64,000 nucleotides of DNA from Malurus cyaneus samueli (taxonomy: Eukaryota > Chordata > Aves > Passeriformes > Maluridae): assembly GCA_009741485.1 (NCBI GenBank), contig CM019219.1, positions 29,769,064 through 29,833,063 of the forward strand, written 5' to 3'. Each line of letters begins with the position of its first letter. Positions within the stretch are counted from its first letter, which is position 1. Positions 21,201 to 30,615 of this stretch are shown piece by piece. The notes under the pieces were generated by a model that saw only the letters and a program-made list of their open reading frames with translations, made no database searches and was not told the origin of the DNA. The translations under genes and the position numbers were made by a program.

Positions 21201-24200
21201 AATACCTTTTTACAAGTGTGCCAAAAGAGAAAATATGGCTCCCATAATTTTTTTCTTTAGATAAACCTCAAGGTCTTGCAGCAAAATTTCTTTACTTGAT
21301 GTGCTACAAGTGATCTAGGCTCTTTAAAATGTATTGTAGAATTTTTTTTCCAACATGCTTCTTCCCTTGCAACAGGTACCGTTTTGCAGAGATTCGCTAC
21401 CATCGCCCTGAGGAGACCCACAAGGGGCGTACAGTTCCAGCTCATGTGGAGACAGTGGTTTTATTTTTCCCGGATGTTTGGCATTGCCTTCCCACCCGCT
21501 CAGAGTGGGAAACCCTCTCCCGAGGATACAAGCAGCAGCTGGTCGAGAAGCTTCAGGGTGAACGCAAGGAGGCTGATGGAGAACAGGCACTGAACGCTAA
21601 TCCCTTTTTCTATTTCTGCTTCTCACAGGCACAGGAACACAGGCACAAAATGCACACCACATACTACACAACATACATACATAGGAGGAACATAACTGGT
21701 AACAATGACTGGTAAACCAGCTTTCAGCAGTGTAGTGAATGTTGCTTTTTATTTTTATTTCAGCTAGTTCACTAACTTTAAATGTGTATGCTGATATCAA
21801 AAATGGAATTAAATTGTGCTTATGATGCGCAGAAAGCTTTTTATCGTAGACGTAGTTGCTGGAATCTGGGACCAGTTGTTGAGTGAGATTCAGTTTATGA
21901 ATAGCTGTCTTTGAACATTTTGCCATTTTCTGAAATTTCTAAATTCTCTCTTGTGGCCAGTTCTAATTGTGATACTTGAAATTGAACAAACACTAGTCTG
22001 AAACATCTGAATTTCAGGCCACGTGGCTGATCAACATCTTGGAATAAGGGAAGGTCTGACTGAACAAAGAGTAATTTGGGGGATTTAAAATCTGGGGGAA
22101 GATGACCCACTGTGTGGTTACTGGAGACCAGCAGTGTCTGTGTAACCCCAATATCCTTCGTGGTGTTGCTTATCACCCTTTTGTGTTCCACAGATCTGGC
22201 TTGTATTGGCTGAGTGGCACTGTGACCATTTATAAAGTGGTAGAATGTGTGTGTGAACTTGTCTAAATAATAACTTTAGGAGAAGACTATCTGAAACAGT
22301 TGTGACCTTGCACAGATCAGCAACAGAATTTAAAAATTACTGAAATGCTTTCAAGCTTTCTGAATGATAATTTCTACATTTTATTTGTCAGGATGAAGAG
22401 GAAAAGGATGATGGGGAAGCTAAAGAGATCTCTACGCCTACACACTGGTCTAAACTGGATCCAAAAACAATGAAGGTAACAAGCACTTCTTAAAATTTGA
22501 TTCCATCATATATTTTTGCTTTTAAGACATCAATTGAAATACAGCTGTGTGTTCCCTTAACGGAGGAAGAATCTTCAGTAGTGTTTTGCTGGATGTATAG
22601 GTGTTATAGATGTGATATCACAATTTGCAGGAATGACTCCTGATTGTAGCAAATGAATACAGCTAAGTGAACCTATTCTGAACTTTTGAATACTGTACAA
22701 TTAAAGGATATCACATATGATACATTAACTGGAAAATGAGATTTCTGCAATAATCTGCCAAATTACTAATTGCATTAAAAAGATGGAGTCTAAAATACTC
22801 AGAATAATTGTACCTAAATATATGTCTGGAGACGTAATAAAAAGTTTCCTCAAATTAATAATAATGTTAAACTATTTTACTATAGTAAAATCCTTTCCCT
22901 GCCTCTGTGAAAACTTCCTCAGAAAGAAGTTTTTTGTGGAAGATATCACTTCAAATGTAATATGTTTTTTATATCACTATTAGTGTTTTTCAGCTCATGT
23001 TTAAAAAACACAGTTGACTTTTCAGTGCTGTTAATTTTTACTTCACTTCCTCTGCTATTCAAATGTTTTGTTACGTTACTGCCTGATACCACTCACAGAG
23101 TTTTTATTTGCCAGGTAAATGACCTTCGTAAAGAGTTAGAAAGTCGAACCCTTAGCTCTAAAGGACTGAAATCCCAGCTGATAGCTCGACTGACAAAGCA
23201 GCTGAAAGTAGAGGAACAAAAAGAAGAGCAAAAGGAGCTAGAGAAGTCTGAGAAAGAAGAGGAAGAGGAGGAGGATAGGAAATCTGAAGATGATAAAGAG
23301 GTTAGGATTTGGACATAATTGATTCAAGTCTGAAATATACATAAATATATAAAATATTGAAAATTTGTGTAAGTATATGTAACCATAAAAAGTAGAGGAA
23401 TGTGTCTGGTTGATTTGGGATTTTGTAGTTCTGGGATGACTGTACTGGGAACTCTTGCTGTAACTTGAGCTGCTGAATTGGAAATAAATCTTGGGCAGTT
23501 TGGATCTATTTATATCAGCCAAGATAGCTGAAATGTGCAACTGCACTAAGGGTGTCTGAATTAGTGTTAGACCTTAAATGTAAGGAAAAATAAATCCCAG
23601 ACTCCTGAGGAAAACCATTCTCAAGAATGAGTGGACATACTTAACAAGACCTTAATTCCTTAAACCTACATGAAAAGCAGCTGCTTAGTTGTGTTGGCCT
23701 CTGTGTCTCACAGTCCAGCTTCTTCAGGATGGTTTGCTTGGGTTCATTTTCCCTTACAATGAAGCTTTAATTTTTGCTTTTGGATACTTGTTGTGTATTG
23801 GAGTTTCTCAGTTTTGCTGTTGGTAGTTGCGGTGCTTCTGAGTCCTGTTAGCTGTTTCACAAGGATGAACAAGATCTGTGCAGTAAGGCCAAAGCTCAAG
23901 CACAGAAAAAAGGCAGAAATGTCTGGAGAATGGATTGTTCGTTGGTTGCATTTAAACCCACCTTTTAGTGTTACCTGCTGCCTTGTATGGGGTGATTGGA
24001 AGTTTTGTGTATCTCTTGTCGAGGGATAAAGGCTATATGCTTGCTAATTCTGTCAGCTGCTGCTGCCTTCTCCCACATCTTGGATGGGCTTCAACTAGCT
24101 TGAGGTTTCTTGCCACAGTTTTCTTCAGGATTGGAGGGGAACTTTGATTGTGCTGGCTTTTTTATAAAGCAAAAGCTTTGCTGTGACTTTAGTAGTCAGG

Positions 24201-27200
24201 AGATTGAGTCTTTCTCTCTTTGCAGTGGGTAAGCTGGTGGCATTTTACCTTTTGTAACCCTTTGTTTCATTGATCAGGTGTATCTACAGAGATTGCATTT
24301 CCCATAATCAGGAGTTAAGTGAATTGTAAATTAAGTAAATCATCTGCTAGCTGTTGAAGCTGTGTTGGGTATCTTTGGAGAGATGATGTATGAAGCCTTT
24401 CTCTTCTTTTTTAAGGAATAGAAAGCTTGCTGTACAATGTACAGTTGTACATTGCTTTCAGAGGCTTGGGCTTTGCTTTCCCCAAAGCAGTCAGTCCTAA
24501 AAGCTAATGTAGAGGCTGAACCTCCAGCTTTGAAATATGCTCTATGTTATTTTGTTGGCCTTTTTTAGGAAGAGGAAAGAAAACGCCAAGAGGAACTGGA
24601 ACGTCAGCGGCGGGAGAGACGCTATATCCTGCCAGATGAGCCAGCCATCATTGTGCACCCAAACTGGGCAGCAAAGAGTGGCAAGTTTGACTGCAGCATC
24701 ATGTCTCTAAGTGTTCTTCTGGACTACAGATTAGAAGATAATAAAGAACATTCCTTTGAGGTAACTCAGCTGTGCTACTTATAGTTAGCCGTTCTTGTTT
24801 CTTTCTAATTTTTGCGAGAAAATATTTAAATTGTCAAGTCTTTGGTACATGGTTTACAGTAGGGAATACACAGGTTTTCAGATATGGAATGGAGTTTGTA
24901 AAGTTGTTTCAGGTTTTCATATTCAAAGCAGATAATAAGAAACATGACACTCTGTTCTGGTGGAAGTTGCTAAGATGGTACCTCATAGCTGCTCTATCAT
25001 AGTTATATACATTTTAATACATGTTTTAAAACTTTCTGTCATTTCTTTATATGCAGGTATCATTGTTTGCAGAACTCTTCAATGAAATGCTTCAGAGAGA
25101 TTTTGGTGTCAGAATTTACAAAGCACTGATTTCTCTCCCAGAGAGAGAGGACAAAAAGGACAAAAAAAGCAAAAAAGATGAGAGGAAAGAAAAAAAAGAA
25201 GAAAAAGATGATGAAACGGATGATCCAAAACCTAAAAGAAGAAAATCTGGAGATGATAAAGATAAAAAAGAAGAGAAGGATGAAAAGAAGGTCTGGAGTT
25301 AGTTCATATGCAGTTCTATCCTGTCTAGATCAATATTAAAGTGTTTCTATTTTGATTTTACATTATTGTTTTCAAAAACTCAGCTCTTGTAATGTTGGTT
25401 AATTGATTTGACTTTTTGATCTGTTTAAATATCCTTCAGTTATATTCAGTAATTAAAAAATTTTACAGGTTTATTAGGAGTATTCTAACACTTAGGTATA
25501 TCACAGATTTCTATCTGCTCTTGAGTGCCTAAGTATAAATGTAGGAAAATTTTGACTGACTGGTATTAAGGTTTTTACTTTGCTGGTTTTTGATTCTGAC
25601 TAGATAAACATTCAGGAACTTCTATTACAGAAGGAAGATAAAAGGAAAGATGATTCTAAAGATGAAGAAGAAACTGAAGATGACAATAATCAAGAAGAAT
25701 ACGATCCAATGGAGGCAGAAGAGGCTGAAGATGAAGATGAAGGTATCTTGACCTATGAATTTTGTGACCTTTCATAATTTTTTTCATCATCACTGATTAT
25801 TTTCTTTCAAGCTGGAGAACGCACTGGAACTAGACAATTTAAAATTGCATTCTTACACTAATTTTTTTTAGTAATTGTGACCAGTTCTACATAAAATGTA
25901 AGTACCTTTATGCTAGGCATTGTATGAACATAGTTGATATAAACTGGCTGTGGTGCTCTAAGTAAGGCATGCATATAGAAGTGGTTTTATTTTTTTCAGA
26001 ATGCAGACCACTCGCAACTCCCATTGAAGTCAGTAGGAGATGTGAGTATTCAGCACCTCTGAAAAACCAAGCCACTTATACGTGCCTAACTTGTACTCCT
26101 CAGTTCTGCAGTGTCATCCTGGTTTTGCTAGGACAGAACGTAGTGTGGGTGCTCTTTATCCAGTGTTACAAGGCGTTGGTTTTGGTTTGGGTGGAGTTGT
26201 GTTAGCCTGAAGAAATAGGGAAAGGGTCTGGAGAACTTGCCTGGCAGCAGGAGCAGCTTTTCCCCTGCTCAGAGATTCAGAAAGGTTTAAGACATCGTAT
26301 TTTTTGGTTTGTACTTCGGTGTAGCTGCTTTTCTGTGGAGAGGTTTTGCTAGAAATGCAAGCTTGAACTGTGTGGACATTGCAGTCCCAGCATTTTCAGT
26401 CGTATTTTTGGCTGAGTAGTGTACCAGCTTTAAAAAACTGGTGCTAATGTGTGGTTTCCAGACTAACTCCTATTTGCTTATAATTTGTCTATGAGAGTGG
26501 CCTGGGCTTGTCTGTTCACTACAAGTGCTTTTGCTTCCCATAATCTGTCCTTGTGCCATTCCCAGTCAAGAGTTGCTGAGAAAACCCACAAGCCATGGAG
26601 GTGCAGGAGAAAGCAATTGGTTCTCAGAAAAGGGTTGGTGAAATTAGCCAAGTGTTGTAATCCATAGTTCTTTCCAAAGTTTTCCTCACAAGGAAATTGA
26701 GCTTTAAGCTGAACTTGGAACATGGTTCTCTGACCCAAGACTTGCATGTAAGGTACAGAGCTGCATGCCATAATCCATCCCAGCAGTTGTTGTAACTCGT
26801 TCAATTCAGTTTCACTGTACTGTCTACCTTTAGACAAAAAACCTGCCATTTTTAATTCACATCAAATAAACGATGTGATCTGTAACTTCTTGGAGAATGG
26901 AAATCATAGGAAGAGTAATCTCTCACTCCAACATGAGTATAAAAACCTTCTTTTTATTATATAGTTTATATGATTTATATTATATTAAATATTTGCATGT
27001 TAATAATACTGAATTTGAATAGGAATAACCATAACTGAGTGCAGACTCTGCCAAGGCTCATTAGGGAGAATTGTGGTAATTTCCTGCACACTACTTAAAT
27101 AGATGGAGATGTTGGCAGAACTCAGTTTGGCCTCGTTAGCATTTGTTTCAGTTCTTCCATCCTGTGTGTGAAACAAACACAGGGAAAAATCATAAATTTC

Positions 27201-30200
27201 CCTGGTCTTATTTTAACATAAGCAAAATCAAACAGGGCTCACTTCAATGCATTTATTATTATTTTTCAGGCAAGTATATTGCAGACATTGGGGCTTTACA
27301 TGGACTTTTCTAGTGGTCATGTGTATTCTGGTAATGGTTATACGGTTGTTTGCTGTGGGTATGTTGAATTTTCTTTCTGTTTTGCAGACCGGGATGAAGA
27401 GGAAATGAACAAACGGGAGGACAGAAGAGAGGGAAATAAGCATTGTAAAGAGAGGGCGTCTAAAGATAAAGTAATTAACACCTTTCTTAACAACTACATA
27501 GACCTTGGTAGAGGTGTCCTAATTACAGCTTAGCTTTATTTTTATTATAAGACAAGTTTATCACTTTGAAAACAGCTGTTAAGTAAATTATTGAGGGGAG
27601 AAGGGATGTGTCCCATTGTACAATTAGGTTACTTCAGTGACCATTTTTTACAATTAGTGTGAACAAAAGGAAGTTGTGTCTACCAGTTATTATTATCCAT
27701 TGTGCTGTATTCCTTTTACATATGGAAAGATTACTTGTCTTATGTAGCTTAATAGTCTTCAGTAATGTGATCAGTTGGTAAATGCTAGTAATATTAATTG
27801 CTTGACTGAAAGTAATGATAAAATAAACAGAGAAAATACTGTTAAGTGAGATGTTTATGTATATTTTTAGTAGATGATGTGGGAATGATGTTTTAACTGT
27901 GTAATGATCCCCTAATCTGTTTTCCGTAGGAGAAAGACAAGACCCAGATGGTAACTGTTAACAGAGATCTCCTGATGGCTTTTGTTTATTTTGATCAAAG
28001 TCATTGTGGATACCTTCTGGAGAAGGACATGGAAGAGATCCTGTACACTCTTGGACTGCACCTGTCACGTGCTCAGGTTTTGTATAGCAATAAAAAAATC
28101 CTTGAATATATTACAGGAATGTTGTAGGTGGGAGAAATGTAATTTAGCTTCTAAAGGTTTTCCTTACATATCTGATCTCTCAGTTTTATGCAGCCACTTT
28201 ATATTTACAATGAAATACTAGTTTAATTATGTGTAAATTGTCTTGGAGTAAAAAGGTGAAGTTTGCAGCTCATAATATGCCCATAATATGTCCATGCTAC
28301 TGTATATGTAGCTTTTGTCTCAAATTTGTATTTTTATTTTCATCCTAATTTGTTTGCATTTTAAGCCCCATTATGTTAAAGTTCAGAAAGCTGTGCAATT
28401 TCTTTTTAAGTTTTCCAAGTTAAACCATTCTTCTTCATGTAACAGGAGCTCTGTGTCCTAAATAACATTATTTCTTCTCATGGTTGTGTTGTAGGTCAAG
28501 AAGCTGCTGAATAAAGTAGTGCTTCGAGAATCTTGCTTTTACAGGAGATTAACAGATACTTCTAAAGATGAAGAAAACCAGGAAGAGTCTGAAGAGCTGC
28601 AGGAAGATATGTTAGGTGGGTTTTTTTGTTTGGTTTTTATATTTTTGTTCTTTTGGTTTTGTTTTTTTTTTTGTTGTGGTTTTTTTGGTGGTTTTAAAAA
28701 ATTTTGTGGGTTTTTTTTTTGTTTGGTGGGGTTTTTTTGTTTGTTTTGTTTGTTTTGGTGGATTTTTTTTAATGCTGCAAATTCCAGAGGTAGTTTCTAT
28801 GTGAATGGTAATGAGAATTCTGAGGTACTTGATTTCTTGCAGAAACTAATTGAGCCATTTTGGAAAAGTAAATCCTTGGCAGTTCAAAAGTAGCAGGAGT
28901 TTTTTGCTTCCAACACATCTTCTTGCAACTCTGGGATAAATTTTTATATCTTGGAACAGGAATGAGGACAGAGGTTAATGTTTAAGATTGATGAATTTCA
29001 TTTCTCATTATCAATTTTGAAGTCAGGAGCATCAGAGCTGTAGGTAGTAGAACAGAGGCTGTTTTGAAGACAAGTTTCTGCAGGAAAGAGGTATAGAACG
29101 ATTTTCTGAAAGAGGATGCTCTTTTTTGGCAGGGGGTAGAATTGTGGTAAGGGGAAGAAGGGAAACATGAGGGATAGACCAGCAAATTTGAATCTCAGTT
29201 TGTTCCTGGAAGAAGTTTCTGAGGTTGATCAGTAGAGAATGACTTTATGATTATTTCCTGATGCTCCTTAATCCAATACAGGAAACCGCTTGCTGCTGCC
29301 ATCGCCTACTGTGAAGCAGGAGTCCAAAGCCATGGAGGAAAACGTTGGGCTCATTGTGTACAATGGAGCCATGGTGGATGTTGGGAGCCTTCTGCAGAAG
29401 CTGGAGAAGAGTGAAAGGGTGCGGGCAGAGATAGAACAAAAGCTGCAGCTACTAGAAGAAAAAACAGGTGGGACATTACTCTGAAGGTGGTGCTTACAGG
29501 GATGCAAGACCCTGAGACATTTTAAGTAGATAAATCAGTTTGAGTAATAGTTGTGATCTAAATTTATTCAGGTTGAATGCAAGACTTCCAAATGTAGTCA
29601 GAATTATGTATTATTAAATGGTAATTCAATGCAGTTTTTAATGTTCTTTAAAAGTTAGACTTGTGGTGTTACACGTAGGTAGAATATTAAGATGTAAAGT
29701 ACACAGCATTGGAAGTGACTTGATGTTTTCATTTCTTCCCTTCCTAAGATGAGGATGAAAAAACTATACTACAGCTGGAGAATTCTAACAAAAGTCTGTC
29801 TGCGGAGCTCAAAGAAGTAAAAAAGGACCTTGGCCAACTGCAAGAAAATTTGAAGACCTCGGATGACAAAAAATTGCAATTTGAGGGTCAGCTGAATAAG
29901 ACAATCAAAAATTTAGCTACTGTTATGGATGAAATACAGAGTGTTCTCAAACAGGTTAGAATTGATTAATTCCCTTTATTTATTACTGTATTCTGTAGAC
30001 TAAACTATTGGAACAAACACTTCAATATATAAACGATTTTGACATGAATTTGGGGCATGAGTATCTTAACATGTACAGAGAAGAAGCTTAATGTTTGATT
30101 ATTTAAAGATAGTGAATTAAGTGAGTTTTTTTTCTTAATTGCAACATATGTTCCTGACTTCAGTGTTTTTAAAATATTATAAATATTAATGCAGATCTCA

Positions 30201-30615
30201 AACCATCTGAATGTTTTCCTGCCCTGATCTTGTCCATCCCCAACAGTCCAAATCTGCTTCTCTGTTTTACTGGTGGGGAATGCTTTTTGAAGGCAGAATT
30301 CAAATATTTCAGTATATGGGAGTATCTTAGTAAAATGAGTATGAAACAAACCACATAAGCTCCAGAGCATTTCTACCCCTCAGTTTTTCAGGAAGATATC
30401 CTGGAACTGGTTATAACTAAACTGAGTAAGATACCAGTTCACATAGTATTTCAAGTTGACAACAACTGATATCTATGTCTCATGCTGCTTTACAGTTCAT
30501 GTGAGAAATACAACTTGTACAATTCCTGTCATCCTCTTCCTTTTTTCTTTTAAAGGACATTGTGAAGAATGAAGATAAAGATCAGAAATCCAAAGAAAAT
30601 GGAGCAAACGTATGA
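6128..30615 (+). CDS. CCAR1: Cell division cycle and apoptosis regulator 1 (CCAR1/CARP1), complete spliced CDS, 24 coding exons, 1149 aa
   Basis: CCAR1 is a nuclear coactivator. It links Mediator to nuclear receptors, p53 and beta-catenin, and is involved in apoptosis signalling and splicing-linked regulation (family knowledge). The reconstructed protein starts MAQFGGQKNPPWATQF and ends KDQKSKENGANV. Order of regions seen: Gln/Ala-rich N-terminus (about 40-108), S1-like domain (about 149-210), Gln/Pro-rich stretch, Arg/Ser-Glu-Arg block (320-360), the inactive Nudix-like DBC1-family domain (roughly 460-600), SAP DNA-binding motif (about 642-675), acidic/basic charged repeats (680-910), EF-hand-like segment (about 921-970) and a C-terminal coiled coil (about 1030-1130). 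Exons: 6128-6200, 12490-12662, 13178-13222, 13903-13935, 14903-15096, 15635-15749, 15831-16023, 17009-17141, 17437-17598, 18033-18258, 19582-19695, 20492-20658, 21376-21586, 22392-22475, 23115-23300, 24569-24760, 25057-25290, 25631-25742, 27388-27470, 27930-28076, 28495-28615, 29282-29467, 29749-29954, 30556-30615. All introns are GT-AG except the one after 21586, which starts GC. Length matches the vertebrate family (about 1150 aa). Confidence 0.98.
6201..12489 (+). other. CCAR1: Intron 2 of CCAR1 (6.3 kb), largely unremarkable
   Basis: This is the longest intron of the gene and mostly AT-rich. It contains a probable LTR-like element at about 8652-8980. A stretch around 7495-7735 is more GC-rich and open on both strands, but resembles no known protein. 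A long minus-strand open frame at 9131-9637 has no recognisable domain. No conserved exon was found inside. Confidence 0.8.
8652..8980 (+). mobile_element. Probable solo LTR in intron 2
   Basis: The block begins near tgtggggat (8658). It carries a TATA-like tattaaaag (8823-8831) and AATAAA at 8949-8954, followed by ccccca, which mirrors the initial tgtgggg. CATTG occurs on both sides (8647-8651 and 8976-8980) and could be a target-site duplication, although gtgctgg also recurs (8651-8657, 8964-8970) and leaves the exact ends open. No retroviral coding sequence is present. Family assignment was not possible by eye. Confidence 0.45.
12490..12662 (+). CDS. CCAR1: CCAR1 exon 3 (Gln/Ala-rich)
   Basis: Acceptor ttcgcag|CTGCC, donor CTGCAGCAG|gtaaac, 173 nt, completing residue 25 to residue 82. 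It encodes the LGVQQPSLLGASPTIYTQQ region and an alanine run flanked by glutamines. It is more GC-rich than its neighbours. An alternative frame is also open across the whole exon; see findings. Confidence 0.97.
13178..13222 (+). CDS. CCAR1: CCAR1 exon 4 (45-nt small exon)
   Basis: Acceptor tgtttcag|CAATATTC, donor CAGCAACAG|gtttgt. 15 codons, QYSQPQQTLYSVQQQ, residues 83-97, phase 0 at both ends. It resembles the next exon (shared QPQQTL). Confidence 0.95.
13903..13935 (+). CDS. CCAR1: CCAR1 exon 5 (33-nt microexon)
   Basis: Acceptor tattttaag|TTGCAG, donor ACTCAG|gttagt. 11 codons, LQQPQQTLLTQ, residues 98-108, phase 0 at both ends. It could be skipped without a frameshift. It is similar in sequence to exon 4. 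Confidence 0.95.
14903..15096 (+). CDS. CCAR1: CCAR1 exon 6 (start of S1-like domain)
   Basis: Acceptor gcttgcag|CCGGCAG, donor CAGCTTAG|gtgagc. Codes residues 109-172 and two bases of codon 173. It includes QKQRVFTGVVTKLHDTFGFV, the first strands of the S1-like nucleic-acid-binding fold. Confidence 0.97.
15635..15749 (+). CDS. CCAR1: CCAR1 exon 7 (end of S1-like domain)
   Basis: Acceptor tgtttgcag|TGCGGT, donor AATCAG|gtatgt, residues 173-211. It contains GDRVLVEATYNPNMPFKWNA, the conserved second half of the S1-like domain. The following intron is only 81 bp (15750-15830), the shortest in the gene. Confidence 0.97.
15831..16023 (+). CDS. CCAR1: CCAR1 exon 8 (Gln/Pro-rich)
   Basis: Acceptor gctgtcag|AACCAG, donor CCAAAAG|gtgctc. 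Codes residues 212-275 plus one base, a linker rich in Gln, Pro and Leu (TQAQPLLKTPPAVLQPIAQQ). It ends QQPTPK, slightly different from the human QQPQQK. Confidence 0.95.
17009..17141 (+). CDS. CCAR1: CCAR1 exon 9
   Basis: Acceptor tgtttcag|GTGGTT, donor GACAGGAG|gtatgg. Residues 276-319 plus two bases. It encodes GGLLQPPVRLVSQPQPARRL, then the Arg/Asp-rich FSGRNDRGGDPMPNRKDD. It has one extra glycine relative to the human form as I recall it. Confidence 0.96.
17437..17598 (+). CDS. CCAR1: CCAR1 exon 10 (Arg-Glu/Ser block)
   Basis: Acceptor ttttttaag|CCGTGA, donor TTGGACTG|gtatgt. Codes residues 320-373, with an RS/RE-like run (RERERRRSRERSPQRKRSRE) and then RRVVPRYTVQFSKFSLD, which opens the conserved central region. 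Such Arg-rich runs are common in proteins that associate with splicing factors. Confidence 0.97.
18033..18258 (+). CDS. CCAR1: CCAR1 exon 11
   Basis: Acceptor ctttcag|CCGTAGC, donor GCTAAG|gtttgt. Residues 374-449, including MMELRRRYQNLYIPSDFFDA and GNYCNFYVMHREV, which belong to the most conserved part of the CCAR1/CCAR2 family. An antisense LTR starts 24 nt after the donor. Confidence 0.98.
18283..18735 (-). mobile_element. Solo LTR, antisense, in CCAR1 intron 11 (same family as 4117-4581)
   Basis: Reverse complement matches the LTR at 4117-4581 closely over the 3' part: the terminal tgttagg, the U5 block ggagacagaggagtcccgca, AATAAA on the minus strand and the atgggcatttcccatgggtc palindrome-like stretch. 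It begins just inside the intron. The outer end near 18735 is not sharply defined and no clear target-site duplication was seen. No internal viral sequence is present. Confidence 0.85.
19582..19695 (+). CDS. CCAR1: CCAR1 exon 12
   Basis: Acceptor caccacag|GTGATG, donor GTAAAG|gtaaat. 38 codons, residues 450-487 (VMLMASPSMEDLYHKSCALA onward), part of the Nudix-like DBC1 domain. Phase 0 at both ends. Confidence 0.98.
20270..20338 (+). ncRNA. SNORD98: SNORD98, C/D-box snoRNA in CCAR1 intron 12
   Basis: C box GTGATGA at 20274-20280, D' box CTGA at 20302-20305 and D box CTGA at 20329-20332. Short flanking complementarity (GAG at 20272-20274 with CTC at 20334-20336) allows a terminal stem. The antisense element before D', cctattccatt (20290-20300), is complementary to 18S rRNA aatggaatagg. 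The fifth base upstream of D' is C, which faces a G in the rRNA, consistent with the Gm867-type methylation guided by SNORD98. Human SNORD98 is hosted by a CCAR1 intron, so location and guide agree. It is released from the spliced intron. The ends are approximate. Confidence 0.88.
20492..20658 (+). CDS. CCAR1: CCAR1 exon 13
   Basis: Acceptor tgtctag|TTTTTAG, donor CGCAATG|gtaagt. Residues 488-542, FLVGMKGKDEAMAIGGHWSP onward, in the Nudix-like domain (catalytically inactive in this family). It lies just downstream of SNORD98. Confidence 0.98.
21376..21586 (+). CDS. CCAR1: CCAR1 exon 14 (followed by a GC donor)
   Basis: Acceptor gcaacag|GTACCG. Residues 543-613, including RFAEIRYHRPEETHKGRTVP and VETVVLFFPDVWHCLP. 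The exon must end at GAACAG (21586) to join DEEEKDD of the next exon, but the intron then begins gcactg, a GC rather than GT donor. No GT donor exists nearby that would keep the protein intact. Confidence 0.95.
22392..22475 (+). CDS. CCAR1: CCAR1 exon 15
   Basis: Acceptor tttgtcag|GATGAA, donor ATGAAG|gtaaca. 28 codons, residues 614-641: an acidic stretch followed by STPTHWSKLDPKTMK, which leads into the SAP motif. Confidence 0.97.
23115..23300 (+). CDS. CCAR1: CCAR1 exon 16 (SAP domain)
   Basis: Acceptor atttgccag|GTAAAT, donor AAAGAG|gttagg. Residues 642-703. VNDLRKELESRTLSSKGLKS is a classic SAP motif (helix-extended loop-helix, DNA or chromatin binding). It is followed by a Glu-rich coiled segment that is almost purely E/K/D. 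Confidence 0.98.
24569..24760 (+). CDS. CCAR1: CCAR1 exon 17
   Basis: Acceptor ttttttag|GAAGAG, donor TTTGAG|gtaact. 64 codons, residues 704-767: charged helix, then the invariant block YILPDEPAIIVHPNWAAKSG and CSIMSLSVLLDYRLEDNKEH, shared with CCAR2. Confidence 0.98.
25057..25290 (+). CDS. CCAR1: CCAR1 exon 18
   Basis: Acceptor atatgcag|GTATCA, donor AAGAAG|gtctgg. 78 codons, residues 768-845: VSLFAELFNEMLQRDFGVRI, then a long Lys/Asp/Glu-rich run containing KPKRRK, a likely nuclear localisation signal. Slightly shorter in the charged run than the human exon. Confidence 0.97.
25631..25742 (+). CDS. CCAR1: CCAR1 exon 19 (acidic)
   Basis: Acceptor ctattacag|AAGGAA, donor GATGAAG|gtatct. Residues 846-882 plus one base: highly acidic, with NNQEEYDPMEAEEAEDEDE. 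Confidence 0.97.
27388..27470 (+). CDS. CCAR1: CCAR1 exon 20
   Basis: Acceptor ttttgcag|ACCGGG, donor GATAAA|gtaatt. Residues 883-910, charged (RDEEEMNKREDRREGNKHCK). The exon ends in AAA rather than the more usual AAG before the donor. Confidence 0.95.
27930..28076 (+). CDS. CCAR1: CCAR1 exon 21 (EF-hand-like)
   Basis: Acceptor ttccgtag|GAGAAA, donor GCTCAG|gttttg. 49 codons, residues 911-959. NRDLLMAFVYFDQSHCGYLL and the following helix resemble an EF-hand in which the calcium loop (DQSHCGYLLEKD) is only partly conserved. Confidence 0.98.
28495..28615 (+). CDS. CCAR1: CCAR1 exon 22
   Basis: Acceptor tgttgtag|GTCAAG, donor ATGTTAG|gtgggt. Residues 960-999 plus one base, VKKLLNKVVLRESCFYRRLT onward. 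The donor is followed immediately by a very U-rich tract (28620-28770). Confidence 0.97.
28620..28770 (+). repeat. T/G low-complexity tract just inside intron 22
   Basis: About 150 bp of T runs broken by G and GG, starting 5 nt after the donor of exon 22. In the transcript this is a U-rich block, the arrangement bound by TIA1-type proteins to help U1 at weak donors. It could also be simple polymerase slippage. Confidence 0.8.
29282..29467 (+). CDS. CCAR1: CCAR1 exon 23 (start of coiled coil)
   Basis: Acceptor ccaatacag|GAAACC, donor AAAACAG|gtgggа-type GTGGG. Residues 1000-1061: NRLLLPSPTVKQESKAMEEN, with VKQE a sumoylation-type motif, then VGLIVYNGAMVDVGSLLQKL opening the coiled coil. Confidence 0.97.
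29749..29954 (+). CDS. CCAR1: CCAR1 exon 24 (coiled coil)
   Basis: Acceptor tcctaag|ATGAGG, donor AAACAG|gttaga. Residues 1062-1130, heptad-patterned (TILQLENSNKSLSAELKEVK and onward), ending DEIQSVLKQ. More diverged from human than the upstream exons. Confidence 0.97.
30556..30615 (+). CDS. CCAR1: CCAR1 last coding exon (25) with stop
   Basis: Acceptor ttttaaag|GACATT. 19 codons (DIVKNEDKDQKSKENGANV) and TGA at 30613-30615. Human ends KENGASV. The exon continues into the 3' UTR. Confidence 0.97.
   Translation, partial: DIVKNEDKDQKSKENGANV

Noticed and set aside
28519..28893. Extension of CCAR1 exon 22 into the U-rich intron as a 124-aa ORF
   Set aside because: Past the donor the translation is Phe/Val/Gly low complexity from the T/G tract. 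The next exon joins perfectly in phase.
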